Source: Allopusillimonas ginsengisoli (GTDB lineage: Bacteria; Pseudomonadota; Gammaproteobacteria; Burkholderiales; Burkholderiaceae_B). Taken from it: a DNA stretch of 64,000 bases. Below are positions 62,722 through 64,000 of the stretch, piece after piece. The stretch covers positions 182,005 through 246,004 of the forward strand of contig RAPG01000008.1 in NCBI GenBank assembly GCA_005239165.1, read 5' to 3'. Position numbers and translations under genes: made by a program. Numbering within the stretch: position 1 is the first letter of the stretch; the number at the start of each line of letters is the position of its first letter. The notes under the pieces were generated by a model that saw only the letters and a program-made list of their open reading frames with translations, made no database searches and had not been told where the DNA came from.

Positions 62722-63945
62722 TCATGCACGTATAGGCTGATCGGAACCTGACGAACAAAAAACCATGCGAACAATACATGGCGATTGTGAAGTAAACGCG
62801 ATGGTTGCCCCCATATTCAACATATGCCGGCGGGCAATCGCCAGACCGAGGCCTGATCCCGTGGTGCTCTGAACGTTTTTGCGAAAACGCATGAACATGT
62901 CACTTTGTGTTGTCAGATCGACGCCATGTCCTTCATCGATGATTTCTATAATGCTGCCTGCCTCGGGCTTGGAAAAAACGCGCAAGATGACGGTGCCTGC
63001 ACCGTGAAGCAGGGCGTTCTCCATGACGTTGATCAGGGTTTCATGAAGCAGATTTGCGTTACCGTGAACGAATACGTGCTCTTCAATTTCTACACTTAAT
63101 TCGCGCTGGGCTGTTTCGAATAGGGGAATAATCACTGCCGCTGCTTCGCGAGCGGCACGAGACACGTTGACTGATTCAATGTGCTCAGCGCCGGGTGGCA
63201 TCTCATACTCATGGCGTGACAGCGTAAGTAGCTGCCCCAGCAACCGTCGAATTTGAGACATATCACGCGTTACGGCCAGCCAGTCTGTCTGGCCACCCAG
63301 TCTAGCCTTTTGTAGGCGCAAATCGAGTACCGTCAGCGGCGTACGCAGTTCATGGGCAGCGTCTTCGAAGAACCGTTTTTCGAGAGTATAGGCGTGAGAC
63401 ATGCGATCCATGCCGCTATTGGCGGCCTGAGCCAAAGGCAGGATTTCGCGTGGAAGCTTGTGCAGGGGAATGCGATAGTCGGGATGGGCTGGTCCAAACT
63501 TATCTGTCAGGCGAGCAGCCTGCCTGATTGGGCGCATCATCCAATGCAGCAAACCTACGATCAAGGTGACCGCCACCAGACAGAATAGTAGCTGAATGAC
63601 CATGCCTCGAAACATGCGCGTAGTTAGCAGGGCACCTATAGTTTCGCGTTCAAAATCATCTCTTTTGGCCACCATCAGCACTGAACCGTCGTCCAGCAGT
63701 ACAGGAACGTTAATGACAAAGCCACTGCGCAATGGTTTGCGAAATAATCGGTATTCGTCTTGAAGTGTTAACAACCTGAGTCTTCGTGGTTGTTCAAGAT
63801 TGTCTGATTTCCAGACGTACTCACCTTTCGGTGAATACAGAGTGTAAGACAGTTCGCCACCGGCAAAATGCGTGGGAAGGCTGGCAGGATCGCTGTCAGC
63901 GGTAAACCCCGCAGTGATTTCCCTGGACGCCCTTCTAAGTGTCAA
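62722..63945 (-). CDS. Sensor histidine kinase, apparently missing its first membrane segment
   Basis: The catalytic half is complete: a membrane helix at about residues 115-135 (MVIQLLFCLVAVTLIVGLLH), HAMP region, dimerisation helix with the phosphate-accepting His198 in FFEDAAHELRTPLTVLD, N box ENALLHGAGTVILRV, DEGHGVDL and GSGLGLAIARRHML. The frame begins only with TTG at 63945 and shows no first membrane helix; in related kinases one precedes the sensor part (ASREITAGFTADSDP). A stop lies in the same frame just upstream (63978-63976), so the start has been lost or is encoded in another frame, where an ATG near 63994 gives a short MSCKDVTIQSVRRKS. Its response regulator, if any, lies outside the window. 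Confidence 0.72.
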   Translation of the reverse strand: MTLRRASREITAGFTADSDPASLPTHFAGGELSYTLYSPKGEYVWKSDNLEQPRRLRLLTLQDEYRLFRKPLRSGFVINVPVLLDDGSVLMVAKRDDFERETIGALLTTRMFRGMVIQLLFCLVAVTLIVGLLHWMMRPIRQAARLTDKFGPAHPDYRIPLHKLPREILPLAQAANSGMDRMSHAYTLEKRFFEDAAHELRTPLTVLDLRLQKARLGGQTDWLAVTRDMSQIRRLLGQLLTLSRHEYEMPPGAEHIESVNVSRAAREAAAVIIPLFETAQRELSVEIEEHVFVHGNANLLHETLINVMENALLHGAGTVILRVFSKPEAGSIIEIIDEGHGVDLTTQSDMFMRFRKNVQSTTGSGLGLAIARRHMLNMGATIAFTSQSPCIVRMVFCSSGSDQPIRA

Positions 63946-64000
63946 GCGGCGATTTGCGTCTGACTGATTGTATGGTTACGTCTTTGCAAGACATAAAATA

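Overview
The window looks like a chromosomal segment of a betaproteobacterium, most likely of the family Alcaligenaceae. This is inferred from gene content and protein style: a LolC/E-LolD pair beside an RpfE-like gene and recJ, a long CysE, narGHJI followed by a NifM-type isomerase, and moderate G+C. The species cannot be named from sequence alone.

Left part (1-25.6 kb). lysS (cut by the window edge), a short-chain dehydrogenase and prfB lie on the minus strand; prfB carries the classical programmed +1 frameshift. A block of transport and accessory genes follows: a TDT/TehA-type dicarboxylate carrier, a DctPQM TRAP system, the decayed remains of a polyamine-type ABC transporter, a hemerythrin protein, a CxxC peroxidase-like protein, and a nitrate/sulfonate-type ABC cassette with two different binding proteins and an internal terminator. 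Next come an aspartate racemase-like gene, a degenerate 25-bp repeat array, serine acetyltransferase, a DUF2007 protein and an EamA exporter. recJ and the RpfE-like gene come next, then lolC/E-lolD, tatD and comEC on the plus strand. E. coli has recJ-prfB-lysS together; here about 14 kb separates recJ from prfB.

Middle (25.9-52.6 kb). A minus-strand respiratory nitrate reductase operon (narGHJI-PPIase-small conserved gene) is followed by a plus-strand branched-chain 2-oxoacid dehydrogenase operon (bkdA1-bkdA2-bkdB-lpdV). Housekeeping genes follow: alpha/beta hydrolase, PHP phosphatase, greB, purL, guaB and guaA, with a hydrolase and an MFS carrier between guaB and guaA. narG and greB are each broken by a one-base loss in a homopolymer, which may be real or a sequence error. 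Downstream of the PPIase gene is a 38-bp tandem array whose units repeat the last codons and stop codon of that gene.

Right part (52.6-64 kb). This is an accessory region starting exactly at the guaA stop codon. A 15-bp copy of the guaA 3' end recurs about 2.4 kb away, and the AT-rich flanks of both copies resemble each other. This suggests one or two small islands in tandem at the guaA integration hotspot. They carry a SEC-C protein and a truncated second copy, each with a decayed partner gene, plus two toxin-antitoxin pairs. No integrase is seen. Beyond them lie an APH-fold phosphotransferase coupled to a mini-gene, an ECF sigma-factor fragment, a TonB-dependent receptor, a YncE-like beta-propeller lipoprotein with a candidate Fur box, and a sensor kinase missing its expected N-terminal membrane segment. 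Together these look like a partly eroded iron or metal uptake locus.
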